Source of the DNA: Marinilactibacillus sp042660675
GTDB lineage: Bacteria > Bacillota > Bacilli > Lactobacillales > Carnobacteriaceae_A
Length of the DNA stretch: 64,000 nucleotides
Assembly: GCF_042660675.1 (NCBI RefSeq)
Contig: NZ_JBHSUL010000031.1
Location: forward strand, 124,001-188,000
Direction: 5' to 3'
Below the pieces are notes generated by a model, which did no database searches, had not been told where the DNA came from, and was given only the letters and a program-made list of their open reading frames with translations. The translations under genes were made by a program, and so were the position numbers. Shown in pieces: positions 17,036 to 26,216 of this stretch (its first letter is position 1; every line of letters begins with the position of its first letter).

Positions 17036-18880
17036 ATGGACTACAAGAAAACAGCTTCTGACATTTATGATAATGTCGGAGGAAAGACAAATATTCAGCA
17101 CGTAACCCACTGTGCAACGAGATTGAGATTCACTTTAAATGATGACCAAAAAGCTGATAGCGAAGCGATCAAAGCGATACCAGGTGTGACGGGTCTAGTA
17201 AATGGGAATGGACAATTCCAGGTGATTATCGGGCCAGATGTATCTAGTGTTTATGCAGAGTTACCATCAAAAGAACCAAACCAACAAGCGACTAAATCTG
17301 ATCAGTCTTTAATTTCTAGACTACTTGATTTTATAGCGGGTAGTTTTACACCAATGATTGCCATTATTGCGGCTGGTGGGATGTTACAAGTTCTACTATC
17401 TCTACTATCATTATCCGGTATATTAACTGAAACGGATGATACGTATTTAGTGTTATATCAAATTTCTCAAGCGGCGTTTTTCTTCATCCCAGTATTCTTA
17501 GGGAATTCTGTGGCGAAACGATTAAATATTGATGCTTTTCTGGGGAGTTATATCGGGGCAATTTTTGTTATGCCAGGATTGACTTCCCTGATTAGCCAAG
17601 AAGGAGGAATATCGTTTCTAGGTTTCGCTGTTCCAAACGTCTCCTATAACGCTTCCGTTATTCCGGTCATTTTAACATTATGGTTGATGTCTTATGTTTA
17701 CAAATTCGTTGACAGAATTTTACCAAATAGCGTGAAGTTTATTCTAAGACCACTTCTTTCTGTTGTAATTATTACACCATTTGCATTGCTTTTAATCGGT
17801 CCTTTAGGCGTAATGATTGGAAACTATGTTGCAGAATTTTTAAATTTCCTTTCAAATAATTTTGGTCCAGTAGCTGTTTTATTTATGGGCGCTTTTTCTC
17901 AATTATTAGTGATGACAGGAATGCACACTACGTTGACACCGATTTTGCTTGCGAGCCTTGCAACTTATGGATTCGACAATTTAATCGTTCCTGGTATGCT
18001 GTTAGGACTTGGGGCTCAAACAGCTATTTGTATCGCAGCGGGCATTAAAGCAAAAGATCCTGTTTTCAAACAATTAAGTTTTTCTTCAGCTATTACAGCT
18101 TTTATGGGTGTTTCTGAGCCAGCACTTTACGGAATTACACTTAAGTTGAAAAAACCATTAATTGGTATGGTTCTTGGAGGGGCTGTAGGTGGGTTGTACT
18201 TTGGATTGATGCAAATCAATACACCCGTCATCATTGCATCTTTTATTGCATTGCCTTCATACAGTAGCATGCTACATGCATCTATTGGTTCACTAATTAC
18301 CTTTAGTATTGCTTTTGCGTATACTTGGTTCTTTGTTAAAGATGCTGATTTTCCGAACGAAAATAAAGTGCTTGCTACAGAAGCAGTAGCGCCAGAACCT
18401 AGCACTTCGCCGGAAACGTCAACAACTCAAATTTCTATAATGGCTCCTTTGACAGGAAAAGCCGTCAATCTATCTGAGACTAATGACCAAGCATTCTCTT
18501 CGTTAGCGCTTGGAAAAGGGATTGCAATCGAGCCAAATGATAATGAAATCAAAGCCCCTTTTAACGGAAAAGTATCTGCGGTTTTTCCCGGTAATCATGC
18601 TATTGGATTGACTAGTGATACAGGTGTTGAATTATTGATTCATATCGGAATTGATACAGTTAATATGCAAGGAGAAGGATTTGAGCGTTTGGTGAATGAC
18701 GGGGATTCAATCGATCAAGATCAGCCACTACTTCGTTTTGATTCAGAAAAAATCAGTGCTGCTGGCTACGAAGATACTGTTATGATCACAGTGACCAATA
18801 CAGCGAATTACTTGGATGTCATTCCAGTAGTAGAAAACGAAACTGTTTATTCAAGTGACAAATTACTTGTAGTATTATAA
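17036..18880 (+). CDS. bglP: Beta-glucoside-specific PTS EIIBCA
   Basis: A complete three-domain PTS permease of 614 residues. EIIB (1-90) has the phosphocysteine in THCATRLRF (Cys26). The EIIC membrane domain covers about 100-445, and a Pro/Thr/Ser-rich linker follows. EIIA (about 465-614) has the phospho-histidine in LLIHIGIDTVNM (His536). It imports and phosphorylates an aryl- or oligo-beta-glucoside. The GH1 enzyme encoded 17 bp downstream would cleave the product. Its own EIIA could also feed the EIIA-less permeases at 9095 and 45378 (inference). Confidence 0.92.
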   Translation: MDYKKTASDIYDNVGGKTNIQHVTHCATRLRFTLNDDQKADSEAIKAIPGVTGLVNGNGQFQVIIGPDVSSVYAELPSKEPNQQATKSDQSLISRLLDFIAGSFTPMIAIIAAGGMLQVLLSLLSLSGILTETDDTYLVLYQISQAAFFFIPVFLGNSVAKRLNIDAFLGSYIGAIFVMPGLTSLISQEGGISFLGFAVPNVSYNASVIPVILTLWLMSYVYKFVDRILPNSVKFILRPLLSVVIITPFALLLIGPLGVMIGNYVAEFLNFLSNNFGPVAVLFMGAFSQLLVMTGMHTTLTPILLASLATYGFDNLIVPGMLLGLGAQTAICIAAGIKAKDPVFKQLSFSSAITAFMGVSEPALYGITLKLKKPLIGMVLGGAVGGLYFGLMQINTPVIIASFIALPSYSSMLHASIGSLITFSIAFAYTWFFVKDADFPNENKVLATEAVAPEPSTSPETSTTQISIMAPLTGKAVNLSETNDQAFSSLALGKGIAIEPNDNEIKAPFNGKVSAVFPGNHAIGLTSDTGVELLIHIGIDTVNMQGEGFERLVNDGDSIDQDQPLLRFDSEKISAAGYEDTVMITVTNTANYLDVIPVVENETVYSSDKLLVVL

Positions 18881-18897
18881 GAAAGGATGGATGTATA

Positions 18898-20340
18898 ATG
18901 AGTTTTCCAAAAGGATTTTTATGGGGTGGCGCTTCTGCTGCCAATCAATATGAAGGTGGATATAATGAAGGCGGAAAAGGCCTCGCAACAGCTGACTTGA
19001 TCAGTGGAGGAAGTCACTTGACTTCAAGAAAAATTACTAAAAACGTTCAAGGTAACTTGCTTTATCCTAGTCATGAAGCAACAGATTTTTATCATCATTA
19101 TAAAGAAGATATTGCATTATTTGCTGAAGCTGGCTTTAAAGCATTTAGACTTTCGATTAACTGGTCTCGGATCTTTCCAAATGGAAATGATGAACAGCCG
19201 AACGAAGAAGGCTTACAGTTTTACGATAATGTCTTTGATGAATGTCGAAAACACGATATAGAACCAGTTGTAACGATTGCTCACTTTGATGTTCCTGCTT
19301 ATTTGAGCCAGAACTTTAATGGTTGGGGAAGTAGAGAAGTTATTGATTTCTATTATCGTTATGCAGAAACAATCTTTAAAAGATATGAGAAGAAAGTCAA
19401 ATACTGGATTACTTTCAATGAAATTAATACAGCTACTTTAACAATCGGTAACTTCTTGGCATTAGGACTAAATGTTGGAGATTCTGATTTCGTGAAACAA
19501 CCAGATGATATGAAATTAAGATATCAAGCATTGCACCATCAATTTGTCGCTAGTGCAAGAGTTGTAAAGTTAGCACATGACAATTATCCTCAATTTGAGA
19601 TAGGTTGTATGATATCTTATATGCCAAGGTATCCATTCACTTGTCATCCAAACGATGTGCTATTGGCGAAACAAGAAGAAAATATGCATTCGAAATTCTG
19701 TGGAGATGTTCAAGTACAAGGTAAATATCCTTATTACGCACACAAATACTTCAAAGACAATGGCTTCCAAGTGGACATCACTGAAGAAGACAAGGATATT
19801 CTTGCTCAAGGAAAAGTAGACTACTATACATTCAGTTATTATCTGACACTCTGTGTTTCTGCAGACGATGCTGTTGAGAAAAATGGGAATAGTATGATTG
19901 GTGGCTCTGGTGTAAATAATCCATACCTTGAACAAACAGAATGGAATGCTATGATTGATCCCGTAGGCTTAAGAATTGCTTTGAATGATATTTATGATCG
20001 TTATGAGTTACCTCTTATGATTGTAGAAAACGGAATTGGTGTTTCGGAAGAAATTGCTGATGATGGAAAAATCTATGACGATTATCGTGTGGAGTATCTA
20101 AAAAAACATATCGTAGAGATGGAAAAAGCGATTGAAGATGGTGTTGATTTGATTGGATATACCATTTGGAGTGCTGTTGATATTGTCAGTGCATCTACGG
20201 GTGAGATGAAAAAGAGATATGGTATTGTGCATGTTGATAAATATGATGACGGTACAGGAACCTTAGAAAGAAGAAAAAAAGAAAGTTTCTACTGGTATAA
20301 AAAAGTAATTGAAACTAATGGAGAAAGCTTGAAAGATTAA
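18898..20340 (+). CDS. 6-phospho-beta-glucosidase, glycoside hydrolase family 1
   Basis: A 480-residue cytoplasmic GH1 enzyme that splits the phosphorylated beta-glucoside delivered by the PTS. It begins with the family signature FPKGFLWGGASAANQYEGG. The acid/base glutamate is in TFNEIN (Glu175) and the nucleophile in VENGIG (Glu377). The length is typical. An RBS (AAAGGATGG) precedes the ATG. It is the last gene of the licT-EIIBCA-GH1 operon. The exact aglycone is not determined. Confidence 0.92.
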   Translation: MSFPKGFLWGGASAANQYEGGYNEGGKGLATADLISGGSHLTSRKITKNVQGNLLYPSHEATDFYHHYKEDIALFAEAGFKAFRLSINWSRIFPNGNDEQPNEEGLQFYDNVFDECRKHDIEPVVTIAHFDVPAYLSQNFNGWGSREVIDFYYRYAETIFKRYEKKVKYWITFNEINTATLTIGNFLALGLNVGDSDFVKQPDDMKLRYQALHHQFVASARVVKLAHDNYPQFEIGCMISYMPRYPFTCHPNDVLLAKQEENMHSKFCGDVQVQGKYPYYAHKYFKDNGFQVDITEEDKDILAQGKVDYYTFSYYLTLCVSADDAVEKNGNSMIGGSGVNNPYLEQTEWNAMIDPVGLRIALNDIYDRYELPLMIVENGIGVSEEIADDGKIYDDYRVEYLKKHIVEMEKAIEDGVDLIGYTIWSAVDIVSASTGEMKKRYGIVHVDKYDDGTGTLERRKKESFYWYKKVIETNGESLKD

Positions 20341-20361
20341 GTATCGCTCTATGCTAAAAAG

Positions 20362-20391
20362 ACCTATCGGGTTAAATCGATAGGTTTTTTT
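20362..20391 (+). terminator. Terminator of the beta-glucoside operon
   Basis: ACCTATCG and CGATAGGT form a perfect stem with an 8-base loop and a run of seven T. Confidence 0.85.
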
Positions 20392-20594
20392 CATTTTCAG
20401 AGTTGAAAGGCTTTTCGTTTTCAAAATCCAGTTCAATACACAGAATTCGCTTTGTAACGAGCTTTGGACTAGTGTAAACTGTACTATAGAAACAGTTTAA
20501 TGAATATTGATCAATCTTTCGGTATGTTTAGTAATCAATCGCAATCTACTATTGAAGTGAGTATATCGATTTAATTGGAAAAGGATGGCAGTAC

Positions 20595-22205
20595 ATGAGA
20601 TTTCACGGAACAAACAAATTATTAACACTATTAAAGAAGAGTACAAAACTTAAGGGTAAGGATGCCTTTTCTATTGAACCTGTTGAAACAGATGCAAAAG
20701 AACTGGACGAACTTTATGACTGGCATACTTCATTGATTGAAGTAGAAGAAGGATACATCGTCACCTTTGTAAATGATCTGACACAATTTCCAGTCATCAT
20801 CGGGCCACTGTCTTTAGAAGACGTTTCAGACAGTTTTGCTTTGTTCAAAAAACAACTAGAAGCTATGATGAAGAAACAACTATTCAAGGAATCAGAAATC
20901 CAAGCTTATTTAGAATCTATTAATAACACTATTGTAACAAAATCCATCAGTCGTGCGAAGCTTGGACCGTTGAGTGCCGTTACGAGTGATACTAATGCAC
21001 GCATTAAAGAGCTGAGTTTTGAGAATGTGGATACATTTGATTTAACTGAACAATTAAGTGAAGTACCACGCATCAAAGATGGTGAAGTTTCAATACCACT
21101 AGAAAACTGGTTTGATGCTTGGGTAGAACGCTCGAGTGATCATACCTTCAGCGATTTCAGTGAAAAATTTGATGAGCAATGGATTCCGGCGCTGAATGAT
21201 CCTTTACAGGACCACTGGAGTAAGCTTTATGATCAAATCGATCAAGTATCTAAAATGAAACCATGGGAAAGCTATTCGGACAACGAATGGGTTGCGGTAC
21301 AACATCCAGAAACAAAAGAGTGGACGTACTGCACAATTATGGGGAATGATGGTAGCTTCAAAGGAATCGGTTTGTTTACTGGTCGGGACGGATTAAATAG
21401 TTTGTATACCATCTACGACCAACAAAATGAACTTCCGGATTATCTTGCGCATACAAAACAAGACGGGATTATTATATCGTTCCTAGATCAGGAAGAAGAC
21501 TTGGATCAAGACAATGCAGATAGACTTACCAAGATGGGTAGAATGCAATCAAACGGTTCACTGAACCCAGAATTGATGAAACATACACCGGGATTTGTTC
21601 CATGGGCAGTTCTTTCAGACGCTGAAGTACAGTGGACGACTGATGTGATTGAGCAGCTATTAATCGTACTCAATGAATCTGAAGGTAAACTACTTCCAAG
21701 TGTTACAAGTGGTCATGTAATGGGTCGTCAACAAGAAGAGAACCATTGGGTCACTAAAGACCATCTTTTACCTGAATGGGCACAAATCAAAGAAGTTAAA
21801 GAAAAAGAACGATTCAGAAATGAAATTGTCATTCATAAAATTAAACGAGCGCCAAAGGCTAAGAACACCGTTGTACTAGATGTTGCCTATACAAAATCAG
21901 TGATTCAAGAACATCCACATGAAAGACCTTTTTATCCGATGTTAGTCCTTGGAATCGAAAGAAGTAGTGGACTGGTTTTAGACGTCAAGCCTTATTCTAA
22001 TTCAAGCGAAATGAAGCAGATCGTACAAAAGTGTTTAATTGATATTTGTTCTAAGGGAAAACCCAAAGAAGTTCTGGTTAGAAAAAACAGTATTGAATGG
22101 ATTATTGAAGATTTTTGTAAGAAAACCAATATCAAATTGAAAACTGTTGATCAGTTAGAAGAAGTTGAAGCTGTTATGAAAGAGATTCATGACGAACAAA
22201 TATAA
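20595..22205 (+). CDS. Uncharacterised 536-residue protein (intact paralogue of 13731-15319)
   Basis: A soluble, acidic protein of 536 residues without signal peptide or membrane segments. Its regions are an N-terminal block (MRFHGTNKLLTLLKKSTK; YDWHTSLIEV; FVNDLTQFPVIIGPL), a middle block near residues 230-270 (WVAVQHPETKEWTYCTIMGN) and a C-terminal block (ERPFYPMLVLGIERSSGLVL ... NSIEWIIEDF). I recall the blocks as resembling DUF6933, DUF7309 and DUF6930 in order, but I cannot confirm this. The presence of two copies in the window suggests expansion of the family in this organism. It is flanked by a terminator on the left and a CpsB-like gene on the right. The function is unknown. Confidence 0.75.
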   Translation: MRFHGTNKLLTLLKKSTKLKGKDAFSIEPVETDAKELDELYDWHTSLIEVEEGYIVTFVNDLTQFPVIIGPLSLEDVSDSFALFKKQLEAMMKKQLFKESEIQAYLESINNTIVTKSISRAKLGPLSAVTSDTNARIKELSFENVDTFDLTEQLSEVPRIKDGEVSIPLENWFDAWVERSSDHTFSDFSEKFDEQWIPALNDPLQDHWSKLYDQIDQVSKMKPWESYSDNEWVAVQHPETKEWTYCTIMGNDGSFKGIGLFTGRDGLNSLYTIYDQQNELPDYLAHTKQDGIIISFLDQEEDLDQDNADRLTKMGRMQSNGSLNPELMKHTPGFVPWAVLSDAEVQWTTDVIEQLLIVLNESEGKLLPSVTSGHVMGRQQEENHWVTKDHLLPEWAQIKEVKEKERFRNEIVIHKIKRAPKAKNTVVLDVAYTKSVIQEHPHERPFYPMLVLGIERSSGLVLDVKPYSNSSEMKQIVQKCLIDICSKGKPKEVLVRKNSIEWIIEDFCKKTNIKLKTVDQLEEVEAVMKEIHDEQI

Positions 22206-22254
22206 TTGTAGCTAGAATAGATTCAAGGGTTAATCTTTTCTTAATCAGATCAGT

Positions 22255-22270
22255 GTATAGTAAACTATAC
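22255..22270. promoter_or_regulatory. Short palindrome upstream of the CpsB-like gene
   Basis: GTATAGT AA ACTATAC has perfect 7-bp arms, about 60 bp before the ATG at 22332. It may be an operator or two overlapping -10-like boxes. No good -35 is seen. Confidence 0.3.
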
Positions 22271-22331
22271 TGAAAGTAGATTAAGTAAGCTATAACACAT
22301 AAGCAAGTTAACTTTAGAAGGAAGTGATTAG

Positions 22332-23099
22332 ATGATTGATTTACACAGCCACATTTTACCTGGAATAGATGATGGTGCTAAAAACTTAGAAGAGTCTCTG
22401 GATATGGCCCGTTTAGCTGTCGAAGAGGGAATCACTCACTTACTGGCAACACCTCATCATATGAACCGCGACTGGATGAATGAAAAAAGTAAAGTTGTGA
22501 AAATGGTCGAAGAATTACAAGAAGAGATTGACCGTGAAGGTATACCATTGACGTTGTTCCCTGGACAAGAAATTCGGATTTATGGTGATATCTTGGATGA
22601 TATTGAAAAAGATCAGTTATTATTCACGGATGAACTGCAACAATATATACTGATTGAATTTCCAACTTCTTCGATTCCAACCTATACGGAGCGCTTGTTC
22701 TATGACTTACAGTCAAACGGGAAAACGCCAGTGATCGTTCACCCTGAACGTAATCGTATGGTTTTAGAAGATCCGGATAAATTAAAAGAATTGGTAGAAC
22801 ATGGAGCATTAGCACAATTGACAGCTGCTAGTTATACAGGTGGATTCGGAAAAGAAATCAAGAAGCTCAGCAAGCAACTGATTGACGCCAATCTTGTTCA
22901 TTTTATCGCTTCCGACGCGCATAATACCACAAATAGAGCCTTCCATATGAAAGAAGCTCATGACTTAATCATCAAAGATTATGGTCGCCGCAAGTGGCAC
23001 GAATTTCATCAAACTACAAAAGACTTGATCAATGGCGATGTCATTATTCCAGCAACGCCAACAAGTGTTTCGAAAAAGAAATTTTTTGGATTGTTTTAG
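22332..23099 (+). CDS. CpsB/YwqE-type tyrosine-protein phosphatase (PHP fold)
   Basis: A 255-residue metal-dependent phosphatase of the polymerase/histidinol-phosphatase fold. Related enzymes dephosphorylate the tyrosine kinase that controls capsule or exopolysaccharide synthesis. Metal-ligand motifs are MIDLHSHILPGIDDGA at the start, ATPHHMN near residue 40, VHPERN near 138 and ASDAHN near 195. A clear RBS (AGAAGGAAGTG) precedes the ATG. No capsule genes are adjacent, so the target kinase must be encoded elsewhere. It is a single-gene unit with its own terminator. Confidence 0.88.
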   Translation: MIDLHSHILPGIDDGAKNLEESLDMARLAVEEGITHLLATPHHMNRDWMNEKSKVVKMVEELQEEIDREGIPLTLFPGQEIRIYGDILDDIEKDQLLFTDELQQYILIEFPTSSIPTYTERLFYDLQSNGKTPVIVHPERNRMVLEDPDKLKELVEHGALAQLTAASYTGGFGKEIKKLSKQLIDANLVHFIASDAHNTTNRAFHMKEAHDLIIKDYGRRKWHEFHQTTKDLINGDVIIPATPTSVSKKKFFGLF

Positions 23100-23114
23100 T
23101 GATTGCTAGAGATT

Positions 23115-23155
23115 AACACATAAGTGTACTCACAAAGTATGCTTATGTGTTCTTT
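23115..23155 (+). terminator. Terminator after the CpsB-like gene
   Basis: AACACATAAG and CTTATGTGTT arms enclose a 17-base loop, followed by TCTTTTG. Confidence 0.75.
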
Positions 23156-23177
23156 TGTTTTATTGAAAAGATCGTTT

Positions 23178-23206
23178 TTGAAAGGGTTATCATGGTATGA
23201 TATTGT
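23178..23206 (+). promoter_or_regulatory. Promoter of the GH43 gene at 23249
   Basis: TTGAAA, a 17-bp spacer and TATTGT, 42 bp before the ATG. Confidence 0.6.
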
Positions 23207-23248
23207 AAATCCTATACATATTATTTCAAATAAGAAAAGAGGTTAAAC

Positions 23249-24148
23249 ATGGATCGATATTTATTTGTTCATTTTGTAGGAGAACAGAACAATCAGGAGC
23301 AAGTATTCTTTAGTGTCAGCGAAGATGGCTTACACTGGAATGATTTAAATGAAGGTCAACCTGTTTTAGAATCAAAGATTGGTGAAAAAGGCGTTCGTGA
23401 TCCCTTTATCGTCAAAGATGAAAAACAGGAGAAGTATTATTTGATTGCAACAGACTTAAAAATGGAAACCAAAAAAGACTGGAGAAAGGCTGAATTTGAA
23501 GGTAGTCAGAGTATCATCGTTTGGGAAAGTAAAGACTTACTGAAATGGTCAGAAGAGCGAGCAGTCAAAGTAGGGATAGATACTGCTGGGTGTGTTTGGG
23601 CGCCGGAAGCGATTTACGATGCTAAGAAAGAAGTCTTTTTAGTATTTTTTGCTTCAATGGTACAGGAATTAAGTGATTCAGCTCCAAAACAGAAGATCTA
23701 CGCAAGCTATACAAAAGATTTCAAGACAATAGAAAGAACTGAAATATACATAGAAAGAGAAAATCATATTATTGATACTAACATCGTTGAACAAAACGGC
23801 ATCTATTATCGATTTTCAAAAGATGAAACCACAAAAACGATCATGATGGAGCGTGGCTTATCTTTAGAAACAGAAGCTTTTCAAAAAGTAGAAACGCCTA
23901 TACTAGATCAGTTATACGGCTTAGAAGGACCTGAATGTTACCAGCTACCTAATGGAGAATGGTGTTTGATTGCAGATCAGTTCAGCAAAGGGCTAGGATA
24001 TCTACCCATATTGATTCCAGATCTAGAGCATCCTGAAATGACTGTCTTGAAAGCGGACGATTATGATATGGGAGAAACTCGAAAGAGACATGGAGGCGTT
24101 ATCAAGATAACGGATGAAGAGTATAGAGGATTGATCGAAAAGTATTAA
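23249..24148 (+). CDS. Glycoside hydrolase family 43-like protein (intracellular arabinosidase/xylosidase type)
   Basis: A protein of 299 residues with the five-bladed beta-propeller pattern of GH43. The catalytic aspartate is in GVRDPFIVKD (near residue 50). A likely acid is in GPECYQ or WAPEAIYD. There is no signal peptide, so it is intracellular. An RBS (AAAGAGG) precedes the ATG. It stands alone between a terminator and a broken gene, so no transport partner is evident. Substrate class (arabinoside, xyloside or galactoside) cannot be fixed from the sequence. Confidence 0.8.
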   Translation: MDRYLFVHFVGEQNNQEQVFFSVSEDGLHWNDLNEGQPVLESKIGEKGVRDPFIVKDEKQEKYYLIATDLKMETKKDWRKAEFEGSQSIIVWESKDLLKWSEERAVKVGIDTAGCVWAPEAIYDAKKEVFLVFFASMVQELSDSAPKQKIYASYTKDFKTIERTEIYIERENHIIDTNIVEQNGIYYRFSKDETTKTIMMERGLSLETEAFQKVETPILDQLYGLEGPECYQLPNGEWCLIADQFSKGLGYLPILIPDLEHPEMTVLKADDYDMGETRKRHGGVIKITDEEYRGLIEKY

Positions 24149-24248
24149 TCAGGTGATGTTGGTTGATCTGAATTCCTCTATCATGGTAAAGAGGTAGTAG
24201 AATAGATCTAGACTAAGAAATATGGATTTTTTTAGAGGTGATCGGCTA

Positions 24249-25119
24249 ATGGAACTTGAAAACTACAAAGAAATTTTAACTCATTAAAACATAGACCTTT
24301 TAGAGAAAAACAAATACGCACTGCAGGTGTCATCTCGGAATATGTCAGATTGAAATACGAAATTGAATTAATTGTCGTTGGAGGATTGTCAGTTGAGATT
24401 TATACGGATGGAGGTTACACTACTCAAGATATAGACTTCGTAGGTGTTGGTCATGAGAAAGTTACTACTGCTCTAAAAGATTTAGGGTTTATATCTCATG
24501 GAAAAGATAGTATTCATGAAGAATTAAAAATTTATGTAGAGATACCCGACTCAGTTTCAAAAGATTCAAATTCAAAATATATTAAAACAATGGATACACA
24601 AGATGGTTTTGCGTTATCTATAATCGGTATTGAAGACATAATCAAAGATCGTATTAGAGCATTACTCTATTTTAAAGAATATCACCAAGGTAAATGGATT
24701 TACCTATTAATTAAAATCCACTTGAATGATTTAGATTTAGCTATATAGAAAGAACTTTAGACAGTTCAGAAAGAAATGTATTTAAAGAATTTCTAATAAT
24801 AGCCCGGGAAGTGAACAGGAATAAGTTATCGCACTTTAAGTTTATTCAATTTCTCGATGAACAAGAAATACCCTATACTCTTGTAAATAAGACCATTATA
24901 TCCTTGGCAACTGGAGATAGTTATTACGGTATATCTCTCTTTCCGTTCAATATGATCTATCATTATGAGCATGATGTTGAAGAATATTTTGTCCCCGCCA
25001 AAGAAGAACCGATGGAGTTCAATGAATTAGTGAAATTCTTAAAGCAGATTAAAGTTAGTGAGATTAAGAAAATCAATGAACTGATTGAATTTATAAGTTT
25101 AATAGAGGATAGCGAATAA
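24249..25119 (+). pseudogene. Broken nucleotidyltransferase-like gene and its downstream frame
   Basis: An ATG at 24249 with an RBS-like AGAGGTG opens MELENYKEILTH and stops at 24285. The main domain resumes in a second frame from about 24281 (LKHRPFREKQIRTAGVISEY ... IVVGGLSVEIYTDGGYTTQD ... IGIEDIIKDRIRALLYF), which resembles DUF6036/AbiEii-type nucleotidyltransferases with the GG..E.Y..G...T.DID signature. That frame ends at 24748. A third frame then carries the logical continuation from about 24725 (FSYIERTLDSSERNVFKEFL) and runs open to 25119 as a further region of about 100 residues I do not recognise. Two frameshifts make it a pseudogene. Residues 24811-25119 could be a separate short gene starting at GTG, but no RBS supports it. 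Confidence 0.6.
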
Positions 25120-25167
25120 GTAGATTGATAGAATCTGTGTTATAATGAATAAAAGGAGGCCTAGAAA

Positions 25168-25368
25168 ATGAAAAAAATTAAGATTGATACGAGCAATAAA
25201 ACTATAGAAAATAGTATCAGTGAACTAGAAATGTCTATGTTAGCCAAAAGAATCAATTCAAAAATTTCAACTGATTCTAGGCGTAAACGTCCTAGAAATC
25301 CTCAAGAAAAAGAAATACTTCTGCGCTGGGAAAAAGAGCGTGATGGTATAAAAATCGGTATAATTTAA
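25168..25368 (+). CDS. Small basic protein with RKRPRN..WEKER motif (paralogue of 13314-13523)
   Basis: A 66-residue basic protein with a strong RBS (AAAGGAGG) and an extended -10 element (TGTTATAAT, 25138-25146) just upstream. It shares RKRPRN, an EK pair and WEKER with the product of 13314-13523, in the same order and spacing, and also begins with a short lysine-rich strand. The middle (ISELEMSMLAKRINSKIS) is probably helical. The function is unknown. It has its own terminator, as its paralogue does. Confidence 0.7.
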   Translation: MKKIKIDTSNKTIENSISELEMSMLAKRINSKISTDSRRKRPRNPQEKEILLRWEKERDGIKIGII

Positions 25369-25381
25369 AATAAACCAATTT

Positions 25382-25424
25382 AAAAGGATTCAATCATCCA
25401 TATCGGGTGATTGAATCCTTTTTA
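25382..25424 (+). terminator. Terminator after the second small basic protein
   Basis: AAAGGATTCAATCA pairs perfectly with TGATTGAATCCTTT across an 11-base loop and is followed by Ts. An A-rich left flank suggests it may also serve the convergent EIIB gene. Confidence 0.85.
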
Positions 25425-25469
25425 TGTTCGATAGTTAACTGTTTCATTTTTAATGTCTACTTATTAAAC

Positions 25470-25781
25470 TTATTTCACCAAGCCTAATGCTGTATCCAGT
25501 ACAGCTTCGCCATCCATCTGTTCAAAGTCACGCATATCAATGATTTCAACAGGAACATTCTTACTGGCAACTTTCTCTTGTAGTTGATCTTTTAAAAATT
25601 TAACCTGAGGTCCGAGTAGTAAGACATCGATCTCTTTAGCGGATAAGTAACCGTCTGCTTCGTTAGGGGATACTGCGAAAATATCTGCTTCTAAACCTTT
25701 CTTTTCTGCAGCTTTCTGCATATTCGATACCAACATACTTGTGCTTACACCAGCTGTACAAACTAACATGATCGTTTTCAT
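25470..25781 (-). CDS. Orphan PTS EIIB, lactose/cellobiose family
   Basis: A 103-residue cytoplasmic EIIB protein with the phosphocysteine loop MLVCTAGVSTSMLV (Cys8). It passes phosphate from EIIA to a sugar on a lactose/cellobiose-type EIIC. The RBS (AAAGGGAGAG) is good. No EIIA or EIIC gene of this family lies beside it. The only EIIC of that family in the window is at 50641-51936, which itself lacks an EIIB, so the two could be partners (inference). It has its own promoter and a cre site and diverges from the PRD regulator operon. Confidence 0.88.
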   Translation of the reverse strand: MKTIMLVCTAGVSTSMLVSNMQKAAEKKGLEADIFAVSPNEADGYLSAKEIDVLLLGPQVKFLKDQLQEKVASKNVPVEIIDMRDFEQMDGEAVLDTALGLVK

Positions 25782-25845
25782 AAGACATCTCTCCCTTTAA
25801 GTTAAATGAGTAGCAAGTTTTGAAATAGATAGTAGACACTTTATT

Positions 25846-25859
25846 TGAAAGCGGTTGCT
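25846..25859 (-). promoter_or_regulatory. cre site of the orphan EIIB gene
   Basis: TGAAAGCGGTTGCT has one mismatch to TGWAARCGYTWNCW. It lies just downstream of the -10 box of the minus-strand promoter, the usual place for CcpA repression. Confidence 0.6.
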
Positions 25860-25871
25860 ACCTATACTTTA

Positions 25872-25900
25872 TTTATACACTATTTAATAACGAATATCAA
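25872..25900 (-). promoter_or_regulatory. Promoter of the orphan EIIB gene
   Basis: On the minus strand, TTGATA (25895-25900), a 17-bp spacer and TATAAA (25872-25877). Confidence 0.65.
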
Positions 25901-26133
25901 TAAATGTCCCTTTTTGATTCTACAATTCATTGTGTTAATATCAACCACAAAATCATCTTTAATTTTAAAATTGCGTATAAGAAAAGATTCCGATACAATT
26001 TCAGTCTAAAGTTAAAAACAGCTTTCATATAAACTAAACGAACGACTTAGGTGAAAGAGTTTAGTATCAAAGAATGGTATTGCTTTTCTAGAAGACAGAT
26101 ATAGACCGTTGGAAAAGAAAGCCTTCTCATAAA

Positions 26134-26183
26134 AATGTCCGTTGCAGTGGACAGTTCTCTGTGAAGCGTTTTCTTGAATGTCC
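26134..26183. promoter_or_regulatory. Possible activator site before the PRD-regulator operon
   Basis: TGTCC and GGACA (26136-26140 and 26149-26153) form a short inverted repeat, and AATGTCCG recurs near 26175. The regulator encoded directly downstream is a DNA-binding PRD activator, so these may be its site. The rest of the 435-bp gap 25782-26216 shows no gene. Confidence 0.3.
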
Positions 26184-26216
26184 GGTAAACTATAGATAAC
26201 AAAGGAGGAGATAGCG

